A DNA stretch of 64,000 nucleotides, from positions 682,001-746,000 of the forward strand of contig NZ_RAPO01000001.1 of the NCBI RefSeq assembly GCF_003610195.1, given 5' to 3'. This document shows, in pieces, positions 47,628 through 55,583 of the stretch (its first letter is position 1; each line of letters opens with the position of its first letter). The translations under genes and the position numbers were made by a program. The notes under the pieces were generated by a model, which worked only from the letters and a program-made list of their open reading frames with translations, did not search any database and had not been told where the DNA came from. The DNA is from Halopiger aswanensis. GTDB taxonomy: Archaea > Halobacteriota > Halobacteria > Halobacteriales > Natrialbaceae.

Positions 47628-47636
47628 AAAATAAAC
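47628..47636 (-). promoter_or_regulatory. Box A of gdhB
   Basis: The minus strand reads GTTTATTTT here, centred about 28 bases before the ATG, fitting a leaderless transcript. The region beyond it is AT-rich (47650-47700). Confidence 0.6.
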
Positions 47637-47736
47637 GTAGCGAAGATCCCTGGTAGGCCATAAAATAACAATATAAGGAATATGAAGATATGGATATACT
47701 GTACGATCGCAACTCCGGCCTCGATCAGCGGCGCCG

Positions 47737-48615
47737 TCACTCGTCCGCAGCGTCCGCTCGAGATCGGATCCGCTCGGCCTGGGTGATCAGCGGCGCGTCG
47801 ATCATCTCGCCATCCACCTCGAAGACGCCCCGACCCTCGGCGTCAGCCTCGCGTTTGGCCTCGAGGACGCGCTCGGCCCATTCGCGCTCGGCCGCCGTCG
47901 GCGTGAACGCTTCGTTGATCGGCCCCACCTGCGCGGGGTGGATCGCCAGTTTGCCGTCGTAGCCGAGTTGGACCGCGAACGCGGTGTCCTCGCGGAGTGC
48001 GGCGTCGTCCTCGTAATCGGTGACGAGCGTGTCGATCGCCGTACAGTCGTGGGCGGCCGCGGCGAGCACGACCCGTTCGCGCGCGTAGAGCACCTCCGTT
48101 CCTTCGGCGGTCCGGGTTGCACCGATGTCCGCCGCGAGGTCCTCGGCCCCGAACACCAGCGCGTCGGTGGCGGAAACGGCGGCGATCTCCGGCGCCGCGA
48201 GCACGCCGGCCGCGCTCTCGAGCAGCGCGAACACCGGCAGCGATCGGTCGTGCGCCTCGAGTTCGGCGGCGAGTTCCCGAACGTCCGATGGGCCGGCGAC
48301 CTTCGGGCGCATCACGCTATCCAAGCGGAGGGCGTCGGTCGCATCCGCGTTCGAATCCGAATCGGAGCCGATCACGGCCTCGAGATCGGCCTCAAACGCC
48401 GCCGGCGACGCGTTAACCCGAACGCAGACCTCGCAGTCCGGATCGAAATCGGGATCGGTCAGGACGTCCCGGACAACCTCCCGCGCTTCGTCCTTCCGAT
48501 CGGGCGAGACGGCGTCCTCGAGGTCGAAGACGATCGCGTCGGCGCCGGAACCGGGCGCCTTTCGGAGCATCTCGGGCCGATCCCCGGGGGTGAAGAGAAC
48601 GCTTCGACGTGCCAT
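47737..48615 (-). CDS. HpcH/HpaI aldolase/citrate lyase beta-like protein
   Basis: This 292-residue protein has the CitE-like TIM barrel. RRSVLFTPGDRPEMLRKAPG, ADAIVFDLEDAVSPDRKDEA (metal-binding Asp/Glu) and LRLDSVMRPKVAGPSDV are signatures, and FALLESAAGVLAAPEIAAVS and DLAADIGATRT follow. Relatives include malyl-CoA/beta-methylmalyl-CoA lyases and CitE; C4-C5 acyl-CoA cleavage is possible here. I start at ATG 48615 (MARRS); an ATG four codons upstream also exists. It lies next to the origin, which begins 150 bases upstream. Confidence 0.85.
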   Translation of the reverse strand: MARRSVLFTPGDRPEMLRKAPGSGADAIVFDLEDAVSPDRKDEAREVVRDVLTDPDFDPDCEVCVRVNASPAAFEADLEAVIGSDSDSNADATDALRLDSVMRPKVAGPSDVRELAAELEAHDRSLPVFALLESAAGVLAAPEIAAVSATDALVFGAEDLAADIGATRTAEGTEVLYARERVVLAAAAHDCTAIDTLVTDYEDDAALREDTAFAVQLGYDGKLAIHPAQVGPINEAFTPTAAEREWAERVLEAKREADAEGRGVFEVDGEMIDAPLITQAERIRSRADAADE

Positions 48616-48771
48616 ACAGTCGCACATGCGAGGGAGGACCGTGAAAGTACGGTCCGGGCTCACTGGGTTCAGTTGTCGCTTCGGTTTTGACGGGGTGGAA
48701 GTCGGCGATTCGTCGCGAGAGATCGGATTCGGCTGTTCACCGCGCTGTATCGACGGTTCCGGTCCCGGACA

Positions 48772-48791
48772 CCCCTCGTTCAGAGTGAAAC
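48772..48791 (-). repeat. Origin recognition box 1
   Basis: CCCCTCGTTCAGAGTGAAAC; read on the minus strand it is TTTCACTCTGAACGAGGGG preceded by G. Its G-run points left, away from the AT-rich block. Confidence 0.85.
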
Positions 48792-48876
48792 ATCCCGCGG
48801 ACCCGCCGTCGGATGAACCGACAGGAGCGTAACGGCCGATTGCAGAAGCCACAGCTGGTCGGTTGACGGAGCCACT

Positions 48877-48896
48877 CCCCTCGTTCAGAGTGAAAC
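48877..48896 (-). repeat. Origin recognition box 2
   Basis: The 20-bp sequence is identical to box 1 and has the same orientation. It lies 85 bases downstream of box 1's end. Confidence 0.85.
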
Positions 48897-48944
48897 GAAC
48901 GACTACGATGGCTGGGTGGTTCGGCGTGCGATACGCGGAGACTG

Positions 48945-48964
48945 TTTTCACTCTGAATGAGGGG
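48945..48964 (+). repeat. Origin recognition box 3
   Basis: TTTTCACTCTGAATGAGGGG, with one change (C to T) from the consensus and the opposite orientation to box 2. It is followed by TGTT, like the other forward copies. A further degenerate copy (GTTCTGAATGTGGTGT) lies near 48990-49005. Confidence 0.85.
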
Positions 48965-49036
48965 TGTTGCCTGTACTCGAGAGTGATACGTTCTGAATGT
49001 GGTGTCTCGACGGGTTGCACCCGGTTCGATTCCGTA

Positions 49037-49104
49037 GGGGGACGGCCCCACCCCCCGTTCAGAGTGAAACGACGAACAGGCGGGGGAGCCGGTGGCCGTC
49101 CCCC
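49037..49104. repeat. 11-bp perfect inverted repeat around box 4
   Basis: GGGGGACGGCC (49037-49047) and GGCCGTCCCCC (49094-49104) are exact reverse complements, separated by 46 bases that contain recognition box 4. If extruded, the box would lie in the loop. Confidence 0.8.
49051..49070 (-). repeat. Origin recognition box 4
   Basis: CCCCCCGTTCAGAGTGAAAC: the minus-orientation box with one change. It is the left member of the pair flanking the AT-rich block and sits inside an 11-bp inverted repeat. Confidence 0.85.
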
Positions 49105-49109
49105 CTGAG

Positions 49110-49225
49110 AACTTAAGGAGAACTGAACAGAGATACTTGGAGCGAGTGTAATGTGGATACTATTACCGATTCCATAAGATACAATACTACTAGCTAGATC
49201 GCACTACTAGGTATACTGGAGGAAG
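49110..49225. other. AT-rich block, probable duplex unwinding element
   Basis: This stretch is noticeably AT-richer than its surroundings (TGTAATGTGG, ATACTATTACC, CATAAGATACAATACTACTA and the palindrome CTAGCTAG-like TACTAGCTAG). It lies between the outward-facing recognition boxes 4 and 5. A purine tract (GGAGGAAGGAAAGAAGGAAG) follows at about 49218-49245. Confidence 0.6.
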
Positions 49226-49440
49226 GAAAGAAGGAAGAAGAAAGGACTTGCCGGAAGCGTCAGTTGACGCAATCTCGGCGCTCTCGAGCCGGTTTCCTCT
49301 GTTCGTCTCTAGATCCGCCCCTCGAGCGAGACACGTTCGAACGTAGCGAAGTATCCGTCCGTCAGCGCACACCCTATCCGGCTGCTCGACCCTTATCTAG
49401 ATGCTCGGCTGCTCGAGTTGATCCCCGCTCCGATCGACCG

Positions 49441-49460
49441 TTTTCACTCTGAACGAGGGG
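49441..49460 (+). repeat. Origin recognition box 5
   Basis: TTTTCACTCTGAACGAGGGG in forward orientation, followed by TGTGGGTGGG. It is the right member of the pair flanking the AT-rich block, with its G-run pointing toward orc1. Degenerate copies (TTTCAGTCTGCATCGGG near 49508; ATCAGTCTGAACG near 49588) follow. Confidence 0.85.
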
Positions 49461-49610
49461 TGTGGGTGGGTGTGACGAATCCGGATTGAGGTTCGGTCAG
49501 AGGAGGATTTCAGTCTGCATCGGGCCTGTGACATGAGAACCGGCGTCCGGCCGATTTGCCGGGCATTCGTCGTCTTACTTGAACGTTATCAGTCTGAACG
49601 CCCTCACGTG

Positions 49611-49620
49611 GTTTTATAAT
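49611..49620 (+). promoter_or_regulatory. Box A of orc1
   Basis: GTTTTATAAT ends 22 bases before the orc1 ATG, a strong TATA box for a leaderless mRNA. A degenerate recognition box lies just upstream, so the initiator could repress its own gene. Confidence 0.65.
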
Positions 49621-49642
49621 ACACCTCTTCGAGAATGCGGAC

Positions 49643-50929
49643 ATGTCCGATCAGGCTGGTGGGGATCCGCTCTTTCAATCGCACGATCCGATCTTCAATC
49701 GGAAGGAGCTCCTCCACGTCGGTCACGTCCCCGACGAAGACCGAATCGTCGGTCGCGACGACGAAATCCAATCGGTCGCGGCTGAGGTCGGGGCGATCAC
49801 GAGAGGCGATCCGCCGAACAACGTGATGATCTACGGCAAGACCGGCACCGGCAAGAGCCTCATCTCCCGCCACGTCGCGACCCGCGCTCGCGACGCCGCA
49901 CAGCGCAACGATATCGACTGTAGCGTCCTCTACGTCGACTGCTCCGAAGCCAACACCGAAACGCGAGCGACCCGCCAGTTGGCCCTCAGCCTCAAGGAAG
50001 AGACGGGCTACCAGGAGCACATTCCCCTCCGGGGCGTCGGGACGATGGAGTACTACCAACACATCTGGCGCATCCTCGACGAGTGTTTCGACGCGATCGT
50101 CGTCATCTTGGACGAGATCGATAAGCTGGATAACAGCAACATCCTGATGCAACTCTCGCGGGCCCGCGAGGCACAGAAAACCGACGCCTACATCGGCGTG
50201 ATCGGCATCAGCAACAAGATCCAGTACCGCGAGACGCTAGACGAGCGGATCGACAGCAGTTTCGGTCACCGCGAACTGTTCTTTCACCCCTACGACGCCT
50301 CCCAGCTGCGGGAAATCATGCGCAATCGGGAGGACGCCTTCCAGCCTGACGTTCTCGAGGACGGGACGATCGAACTCTGCGCGGCGCTGGCGGCGAAGAA
50401 ACACGGCGACGCGCGCAAGGCGATCGAGATTCTGAAGGAGGCCGGCGAACTCGCCCGCCGGACGGGTTCGGAGATCGTCTCCGAGGACCACATCCAGCAG
50501 GCCCAGGAGGTCGCAGAGATCAACCGGATCGAGGAACTCACCAGCGGCGCAACCGTCCACGCGAAGCTCGCGCTGTACGCGCTCGCGAGCCGGATCATCA
50601 CCGGCGACCGGGAAACGTACAAGACCCGCGAAATCTACGAGCGCTACGTCGGTATCTGCGAACTCGTGGCGAACGATCCGATTACGGAGAACGGGCTCTA
50701 CCGCCAGTTGAAGGAGCAAGCGTTCCTCGGCGTCATCGAGTCCGAGAAGACCGGCGGCGGCCGCTCGCAGGGCAGCTACCTCCTCCACCGGCTCGTCACC
50801 GATCCGAAACACATCGTCAAGGCCGTCCGTCGGGACTCCTCGCTCGAGGAGCTGCCGACCTACGACCAACTGCTCGACTCTGGGGGATCGCCAGCGGACC
50901 GGGACGCGGATCTGAGTTCGTTTTCCTGA
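49643..50929 (+). CDS. orc1: Orc1/Cdc6 replication initiator
   Basis: This 428-residue AAA+ protein binds the recognition boxes and starts replication. Walker A is GKTGTGKS (65-72), Walker B VVILDEIDKLDN (about 153-164), sensor 1 IGISNKIQY (187-195) and sensor 2 in KKHGDARKAIEILKEAGELA. The C-terminal winged helix (residues 300-400, TYKTREIYERYVGICELV to RSQGSYLLHRLV) contacts DNA. The N-terminus SHDPIFNRKELLHVGHVPDE is typical of archaeal Cdc6. Haloarchaea encode many paralogues; this one sits beside a box array and so is likely an active origin-linked copy. Confidence 0.94.
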   Translation: MSDQAGGDPLFQSHDPIFNRKELLHVGHVPDEDRIVGRDDEIQSVAAEVGAITRGDPPNNVMIYGKTGTGKSLISRHVATRARDAAQRNDIDCSVLYVDCSEANTETRATRQLALSLKEETGYQEHIPLRGVGTMEYYQHIWRILDECFDAIVVILDEIDKLDNSNILMQLSRAREAQKTDAYIGVIGISNKIQYRETLDERIDSSFGHRELFFHPYDASQLREIMRNREDAFQPDVLEDGTIELCAALAAKKHGDARKAIEILKEAGELARRTGSEIVSEDHIQQAQEVAEINRIEELTSGATVHAKLALYALASRIITGDRETYKTREIYERYVGICELVANDPITENGLYRQLKEQAFLGVIESEKTGGGRSQGSYLLHRLVTDPKHIVKAVRRDSSLEELPTYDQLLDSGGSPADRDADLSSFS

Positions 50930-50997
50930 GCGGAGCGATTCGGTGCCGCGGATTCGTCCGTCTTCCCTCCGCCACCTCCCCCGTCCCCTCGAGTCCG

Positions 50998-51017
50998 CTT
51001 TCACTCTGAACGAGGGG
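50998..51017 (+). repeat. Origin recognition box 6, beyond orc1
   Basis: CTTTCACTCTGAACGAGGGG followed by TGTGGGGGCC: a full forward box in the short gap between orc1 and the next gene, 1.5 kb from box 5. Confidence 0.85.
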
Positions 51018-51107
51018 TGTGGGGGCCAGGGATCACTCGCAGCCGGCGACCGACAGCCGACACCTGCCAGCCGCCGTTCTAAGCGCCCGCCGGTCGACGC
51101 TATGCGC

Positions 51108-52508
51108 ATGAGCATCGAGAGCACCAATCCGGCGACCGGCGAGGTCGTCGACACCTACGACGAGGAGTCCGAAGACGAGCGCGAGGCGCAACTCGAGCGG
51201 GCAAGCGAGACGTTCGAGGAGTGGAGCGACACGCCGATCGAGACGCGCCAGCGGTTGCTCGCGCGGGCGGGCGAGATTCTCCGGGAGAACGCCGACGAGT
51301 ACGCCGAACTCATGACGCGGGAGATGGGGAAACCGATCGGACAGGCCCGCGACGAGGTCGAGAAGTGCGCGTGGGTCTGCGACTACTACGCCGAGCACGC
51401 GGCCGAATTCCTGCAGGACGAGGTCGTCGCCAGCGACGAGAGCGCTCGCACCGTCGTCGCCTACCAGCCGCTTGGGCCGATCCTGGCGATCATGCCCTGG
51501 AACTTTCCGTTCTGGCAGGTCTTCCGCTTCGCCGCGCCGAACCTCGCCGCGGGCAACGTCGGCCTGCTGAAACACGCCTCGAACGTCCCCGGCTGTGCCC
51601 GGGCCATCGAGGACGTGTTTCACGAGGCGGGCTTTCCCGAGGGCGCGTTCACCTCCCTGCTGATCAGTTCGAGCGAGATCGACGCCGTCATCGAGGACGA
51701 ACGGATCGCCGGCGTCACGCTGACCGGCAGCGACGGCGCGGGCCGCGCGGTTGCGGAAACCGCGGGCAGCCAGCTCAAGAAGAACGTCTTAGAGCTCGGC
51801 GGCAGCGATCCCTTCGTCGTCCTCGAGGACGCCCCCATGGAGCAAACCGTCGAAACTGCGGTCCAGGCCAGACTCATCAACAACGGCCAGTCCTGCATCG
51901 CGGCGAAGCGGTTTATCGTGGTCGACGAGGTGTACGACGAGTTCGTCGACCGCTTCATCGAGGCGATGGACGACCAGGTAGTCGGCGATCCGATGGACGA
52001 GGACACCGACATCGGTCCGCAGGCCCGCGAGGACCTGATGGAGGACCTCCACGGGCAGGTCGAAGAAACCGTCGAGCAGGGCGGCGAGCTCGAACTCGGC
52101 GGCGAGCCGATGGACCGCGAGGGCGCCTTCTACCCGCCGACGGTGCTCACGGACGTCCCCGAGAACGCGCCCGCAGACGAGGAGGAGTTGTTCGGTCCCG
52201 TCGCGACGGTCTTCCGCGTGGCCGACGAGGCGGCGGCGATCGAGAAGGCCAACGACACTCGCTTCGGACTGGGCGCAAGCGTCTGGACCGAGGATCTCGA
52301 GCGCGGCGAGCGGGTCGCCCGGCAGTTCGAGTCCGGCCTCGCGTTCGTCAACGAACTCGTCAAGTCCGATCCGCGCCTGCCCTTCGGCGGCGTGAAGGAT
52401 TCGGGCTACGGTCGGGAACTGTCACGTCACGGCATCCGCGAGTTCGTGAACACGAAGACGATCTGGGTGCAGCAGGACGCGGGGGAGGAGACGACACAGG
52501 TCGAGTAA
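51108..52508 (+). CDS. NAD(P)-dependent succinate-semialdehyde dehydrogenase family protein
   Basis: This 466-residue ALDH has motifs MSIESTNPATGEVVDTYDEE, IMPWNFPFWQVFRFAAPNLA, VTLTGSDGAGRAVAE, the base Glu in VLELGGSDPFVVLED and the nucleophile in NNGQSCIAAKRFIV. SDPRLPFGGVKDSGYGRELS ends the fold. It resembles Sad/YneI-type succinate-semialdehyde dehydrogenases, whose cofactor preference varies. I start at 51108; an ATG two codons upstream is possible and the longer open frame crosses an origin box. Confidence 0.9.
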   Translation: MSIESTNPATGEVVDTYDEESEDEREAQLERASETFEEWSDTPIETRQRLLARAGEILRENADEYAELMTREMGKPIGQARDEVEKCAWVCDYYAEHAAEFLQDEVVASDESARTVVAYQPLGPILAIMPWNFPFWQVFRFAAPNLAAGNVGLLKHASNVPGCARAIEDVFHEAGFPEGAFTSLLISSSEIDAVIEDERIAGVTLTGSDGAGRAVAETAGSQLKKNVLELGGSDPFVVLEDAPMEQTVETAVQARLINNGQSCIAAKRFIVVDEVYDEFVDRFIEAMDDQVVGDPMDEDTDIGPQAREDLMEDLHGQVEETVEQGGELELGGEPMDREGAFYPPTVLTDVPENAPADEEELFGPVATVFRVADEAAAIEKANDTRFGLGASVWTEDLERGERVARQFESGLAFVNELVKSDPRLPFGGVKDSGYGRELSRHGIREFVNTKTIWVQQDAGEETTQVE

Positions 52509-52543
52509 CGCGCGTGTCGGTAGGATAGCCTGCTCGAGCCGTT

Positions 52544-54298
52544 CTAGGCCCGATACCGCTCGGTCACGTCCTCGAGTTCGACCTCGCCCTCCGGAACGCG
52601 GTACGCGGCTACGACGGATCGTTCGGCGTTCGGCGAGTTCACCGTCTTGTCGACGGCGTAGCCGACGTACGTGCACTCGTTTCGGTCGAATTCGACCACG
52701 GAATAGCCCCAGTTGTGGCCGTCGAAGAACTCGATGTGGGGATTCATCGCCGGCACCAGCCACGACAACAGCGGTTCGGTGAGTCGTTTTCGCCAGCCGC
52801 GAGTCAGGAGGAGAGCTTCCGCGACGTTGAGCGAAGTCACGGCGGGCGTCATGAACTCGACGCCGATCCGTTCGCCCTGCGCGACGCCTTCGCCGCCGGT
52901 CACCCGGCCGGGGTACGACGCCTTCGAGTAGGCGGCGATGTAGGAGTGCATGTCGCCGGTCAGGGTCACGAAGTTGTCGACGTCGGCCGCCGCGATCGAC
53001 TCGGTGATCCGCATTCGCTCCCGCGTGTAGCCGTCCCAACCGCCCTGAACGGGGTAGAGCGAGAGCGGACCGGAACCGATCCGGAGCGGAACGGTCAGGA
53101 CCTCGTCCGCCCACACCGTCCACGTCGCGTCCGAACCGGTGATCGTGTCGATGAGCCACTCCCGCTGGTCGTCGCCGAGCATCGTCCGCCCGGGCGGTTC
53201 GCGGTGGGGTCCGACGTTATCCGGCGTCGGGATCGCCTCGCGGGGCGGATCGCGGAACAGGCGCTCGTCGGTCATCGCGAGGGTCACGAGGTCCCCGAAC
53301 TCGAACTCGCGCCAGAGCTGGAACCGGTCCTGGAGGGACTCCCCGGCCGGGTCGTAGTGGACGCGAGCGGGCATGTACTCCCACCACGCGTGCATCGCGT
53401 CGGCGACGAGGTCGGTCATGAACTCCGGATCGTCGCCGCGAGGGTGGTCGCCCGCGGGCGCGTCCGTCCGTCGGTCCCAGTACAGGTCGTTGACCATCTC
53501 GTGGTCGTCCCAGCCGGCGATCAGCGTATGGTTCTCTAAGGCCTCCCGCAGGAAGCGGTCGCTCCGGTACGTGCGGTACAGGTACCGGTAGTCCTCGAGC
53601 CCCCAGACGCGCCCGTTTCCGCTGGGGAGGGCCTTTTCCCGGCCGTCGTACTCGTAGGAGCCGAGCCCCTTGAAGGCGCCGTCCTCGGACTCGTAGATGA
53701 AGTCGCCGACGTGGACGAGGAAGTCTACGTCCTCGCGGGCGACGTAGTGGAACGCGGGGTAGTAGCCGTTGAGGTAGTTCTGACAGGCGAGCACCGCGAA
53801 CCGCACGGAATCGGGCGAGGCGTCGGCCGCGGGCAGGGTTTGGCACCGACCGACTCGAGAGGCGGTATCGCGGTAGTAGAACCGGTAGTGGTACTCGCGG
53901 TCCGACTCGAGGTGACCGTCGAGATCGACCTTGACCGTGTAGTCGTGGGCGCGGATCCGTTCGGCGTCGGTGACCGCGCCCTCGTAGACGACATCGTCGA
54001 AGTCCGGATCGCGGGCCACGCGCACGGCGAGGGGTTCGTCCGGATCGAAGGCGTCGGGTGCGACCCGCGTCCAGAGGATCACGCCGGTCGGCGTCGGTCC
54101 GCCGCTGGCCACCGACTGGGGAAACACCGCGTCCGGATCCGCATCGGGATCGTGCTCGAACCGATCGCCGTTGCCGTCGGTGTCGGGATCGGTCGCGACC
54201 GCGAGGTCGTGCGAGTCGAGTTCGGACAGGAGTTCGGCGTGGTCGTCGTCGCCCCGTAACGGCTCGTCGCGCCCGTCCAGATCGATGTCGTCCGCCAT
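52544..54298 (-). CDS. phoD: PhoD-type alkaline phosphatase
   Basis: This 584-residue phosphodiesterase/phosphatase has a fibronectin-like N-terminal domain (FPQSVASGGPTPTGVILWTR) and a metallophosphatase domain. Metal motifs are LVHVGDFIYESEDG, IAGWDDHEMVNDLYWDRRTD and FVTLTGDMHSYIAAYSK. PhoD proteins normally have a Tat signal; the first 60 residues here are acidic with none, so this copy may be cytosolic or misannotated at the 5' end. It degrades phosphate esters or wall-type polymers in characterised members. The gene is convergent with the aldehyde dehydrogenase. Confidence 0.87.
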   Translation of the reverse strand: MADDIDLDGRDEPLRGDDDHAELLSELDSHDLAVATDPDTDGNGDRFEHDPDADPDAVFPQSVASGGPTPTGVILWTRVAPDAFDPDEPLAVRVARDPDFDDVVYEGAVTDAERIRAHDYTVKVDLDGHLESDREYHYRFYYRDTASRVGRCQTLPAADASPDSVRFAVLACQNYLNGYYPAFHYVAREDVDFLVHVGDFIYESEDGAFKGLGSYEYDGREKALPSGNGRVWGLEDYRYLYRTYRSDRFLREALENHTLIAGWDDHEMVNDLYWDRRTDAPAGDHPRGDDPEFMTDLVADAMHAWWEYMPARVHYDPAGESLQDRFQLWREFEFGDLVTLAMTDERLFRDPPREAIPTPDNVGPHREPPGRTMLGDDQREWLIDTITGSDATWTVWADEVLTVPLRIGSGPLSLYPVQGGWDGYTRERMRITESIAAADVDNFVTLTGDMHSYIAAYSKASYPGRVTGGEGVAQGERIGVEFMTPAVTSLNVAEALLLTRGWRKRLTEPLLSWLVPAMNPHIEFFDGHNWGYSVVEFDRNECTYVGYAVDKTVNSPNAERSVVAAYRVPEGEVELEDVTERYRA

Positions 54299-54427
54299 AG
54301 GCCCCGGTGGGGGAACGGGCGGTTGTATGTTTTCGGTTTCCGGGTTCCGGACTCGGATTCGCAGCGGGTAGCAACGGAGCCGGAACCGGTCGAACGGCCC
54401 AGTTCGAATCGCGATTCGGGCTCGTCC

Positions 54428-54937
54428 TCAAACGATGCCAAGAACCGAAAACCCGGCGACCGACCCGACGACGAGCGCGACCGTCCACGCGCCGAGGCCG
54501 ACGGTCAGCCAGCCGATCGCCGTCCGCCCGTTCGAGCCCGCGGTCGCCGCCAGCAGCGCCGTGAGGTGGATCCCCGCGAGTATCGGCCCGGCGAAGGCGA
54601 GACCAGGGAGACCGTACCGGTTCCAGAGCCGCCGCGCGCGGTCGTACCGGTCGCTCGAGTCACCCGGCTCCCCGCCGAACCGGCGCGACCACCACGCGAG
54701 GAGCCGCCGCTGGGCGAGGACGATCGCGCTGACGACCGTGACGCTGCCGGCGAACGCGGCCAGCCCCGTCAGCACCGGATCGAGCCCGAGCCCGATCGCG
54801 GCCGGGATCACGAGAAACGGTTCGATCGCGGGGATCATCGTCAGGACGAACACGAGCACGTACTGCCAGCCGCCGGTCGCCTCCTCGAGGGTCGTTCCGA
54901 CGTCGACGAACTGTAACCACCAGGCCACGGGAATCAT
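54428..54937 (-). CDS. Small multidrug-export-type membrane protein (COG2426-like)
   Basis: This 169-residue protein has four or five membrane segments: WQYVLVFVLTMIPAIEPFLV, IPAAIGLGLDPVLTGLAAFA, VTVVSAIVLAQRRLLAWWSR, PGLAFAGPILAGIHLTALLA and IGWLTVGLGAWTVALVVGSV. The pattern matches the Sm_multidrug_ex family, annotated by a weak link to export; true function is unproven. I start at 54937 (MIPVAWWLQF). Confidence 0.75.
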   Translation of the reverse strand: MIPVAWWLQFVDVGTTLEEATGGWQYVLVFVLTMIPAIEPFLVIPAAIGLGLDPVLTGLAAFAGSVTVVSAIVLAQRRLLAWWSRRFGGEPGDSSDRYDRARRLWNRYGLPGLAFAGPILAGIHLTALLAATAGSNGRTAIGWLTVGLGAWTVALVVGSVAGFSVLGIV

Positions 54938-55107
54938 CGGCCGACGGCCGAACTGTTGCTGTGATAACACGAACGCGAGAAAAACAGTTTCGGTTCGGGT
55001 CGTCCCGGCGAGATCGGCGTGCCGCGAGGTCCCGGTGGACCGCGAGACCCTCGATCAAGGTCAGCGGCTGCAGTACGCTTTTGGTTCGTATCGTCGACGG
55101 TGACGGT

Positions 55108-55575
55108 ATGACCGGTCTGTACTACGAGGAGTTCGAGGTCGGCGAAACGATCGAACACGAGCGCCGGCGGACGATCTCCGAGAGCGACAACCAACGATTT
55201 TGCGACATGACGATGAACCAGCAGCCGCTGCACCTCGACAGCGAATTCGCCGCCGAGACCGAGTTCGGCGAGCGCGTCGTCAACGGTCTCTACACGCTGT
55301 CGCTCGCGGTGGGGATTTCGATCCCCGAGACGACCGACGGGACGATCGTCGCGAACCTCTCCTACGACGACGTCGAGCACCCGAACCCGGTCTTCCACGG
55401 CGATACGATCCGCGCGCAGTCGACGGTGACGGACAAGCGCGAGACCAGCGACGGCGAGCGCGGCGTCGTCACGATGCACGTCGAGGCGTTCAATCAGGAC
55501 GACGACCTGGTCTGCGAGTTCGACCGGACCGTGCTCTCGTTAAAACGGGAACACGTTTCGGCGGGGAGCGAGTAA
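55108..55575 (+). CDS. MaoC-type (R)-hydratase domain protein
   Basis: This 155-residue hot-dog-fold protein contains YYEEFEVGETIEHERRRTIS, then SDNQRFCDMTMNQQPLHLDS with the hydratase-type Asp/His region, and ERVVNGLYTLSLAVGISIPE. NPVFHGDTIRAQSTVTDKRE follows. MaoC proteins hydrate enoyl-CoA; mesaconyl-CoA hydratase of the haloarchaeal methylaspartate cycle has a similar domain but is longer. The substrate is open. I start at ATG 55108. Confidence 0.87.
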   Translation: MTGLYYEEFEVGETIEHERRRTISESDNQRFCDMTMNQQPLHLDSEFAAETEFGERVVNGLYTLSLAVGISIPETTDGTIVANLSYDDVEHPNPVFHGDTIRAQSTVTDKRETSDGERGVVTMHVEAFNQDDDLVCEFDRTVLSLKREHVSAGSE

Positions 55576-55583
55576 GCCGACGT

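Larger units (their letters stand above)
48769..49642. other. Chromosomal replication origin region
   Basis: The gene-free 1 kb between the lyase start and orc1 contains five full copies of a 20-bp recognition box in both orientations, a sixth beyond orc1, several degenerate copies, an 11-bp inverted repeat and an AT-rich block. In haloarchaea origins are typically a cluster of origin recognition boxes next to an orc1/cdc6 gene, and the layout here fits. Helicase loading would occur at the AT-rich stretch between boxes 4 and 5. Whether it is the main origin or an accessory one cannot be told from sequence alone. Confidence 0.88.

Noticed and set aside
48616..49020. N-terminal extension of the CitE-like protein through the recognition boxes
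   Set aside because: The extension translates the repeats (FTLNEG and FHSERG) and has no fold; the family starts at MARRSVLFTPGDRP.
49190..49372. 60-residue frame on the minus strand within the origin
   Set aside because: It overlaps the AT-rich block and purine tract, has no homologue-like features and no promoter.
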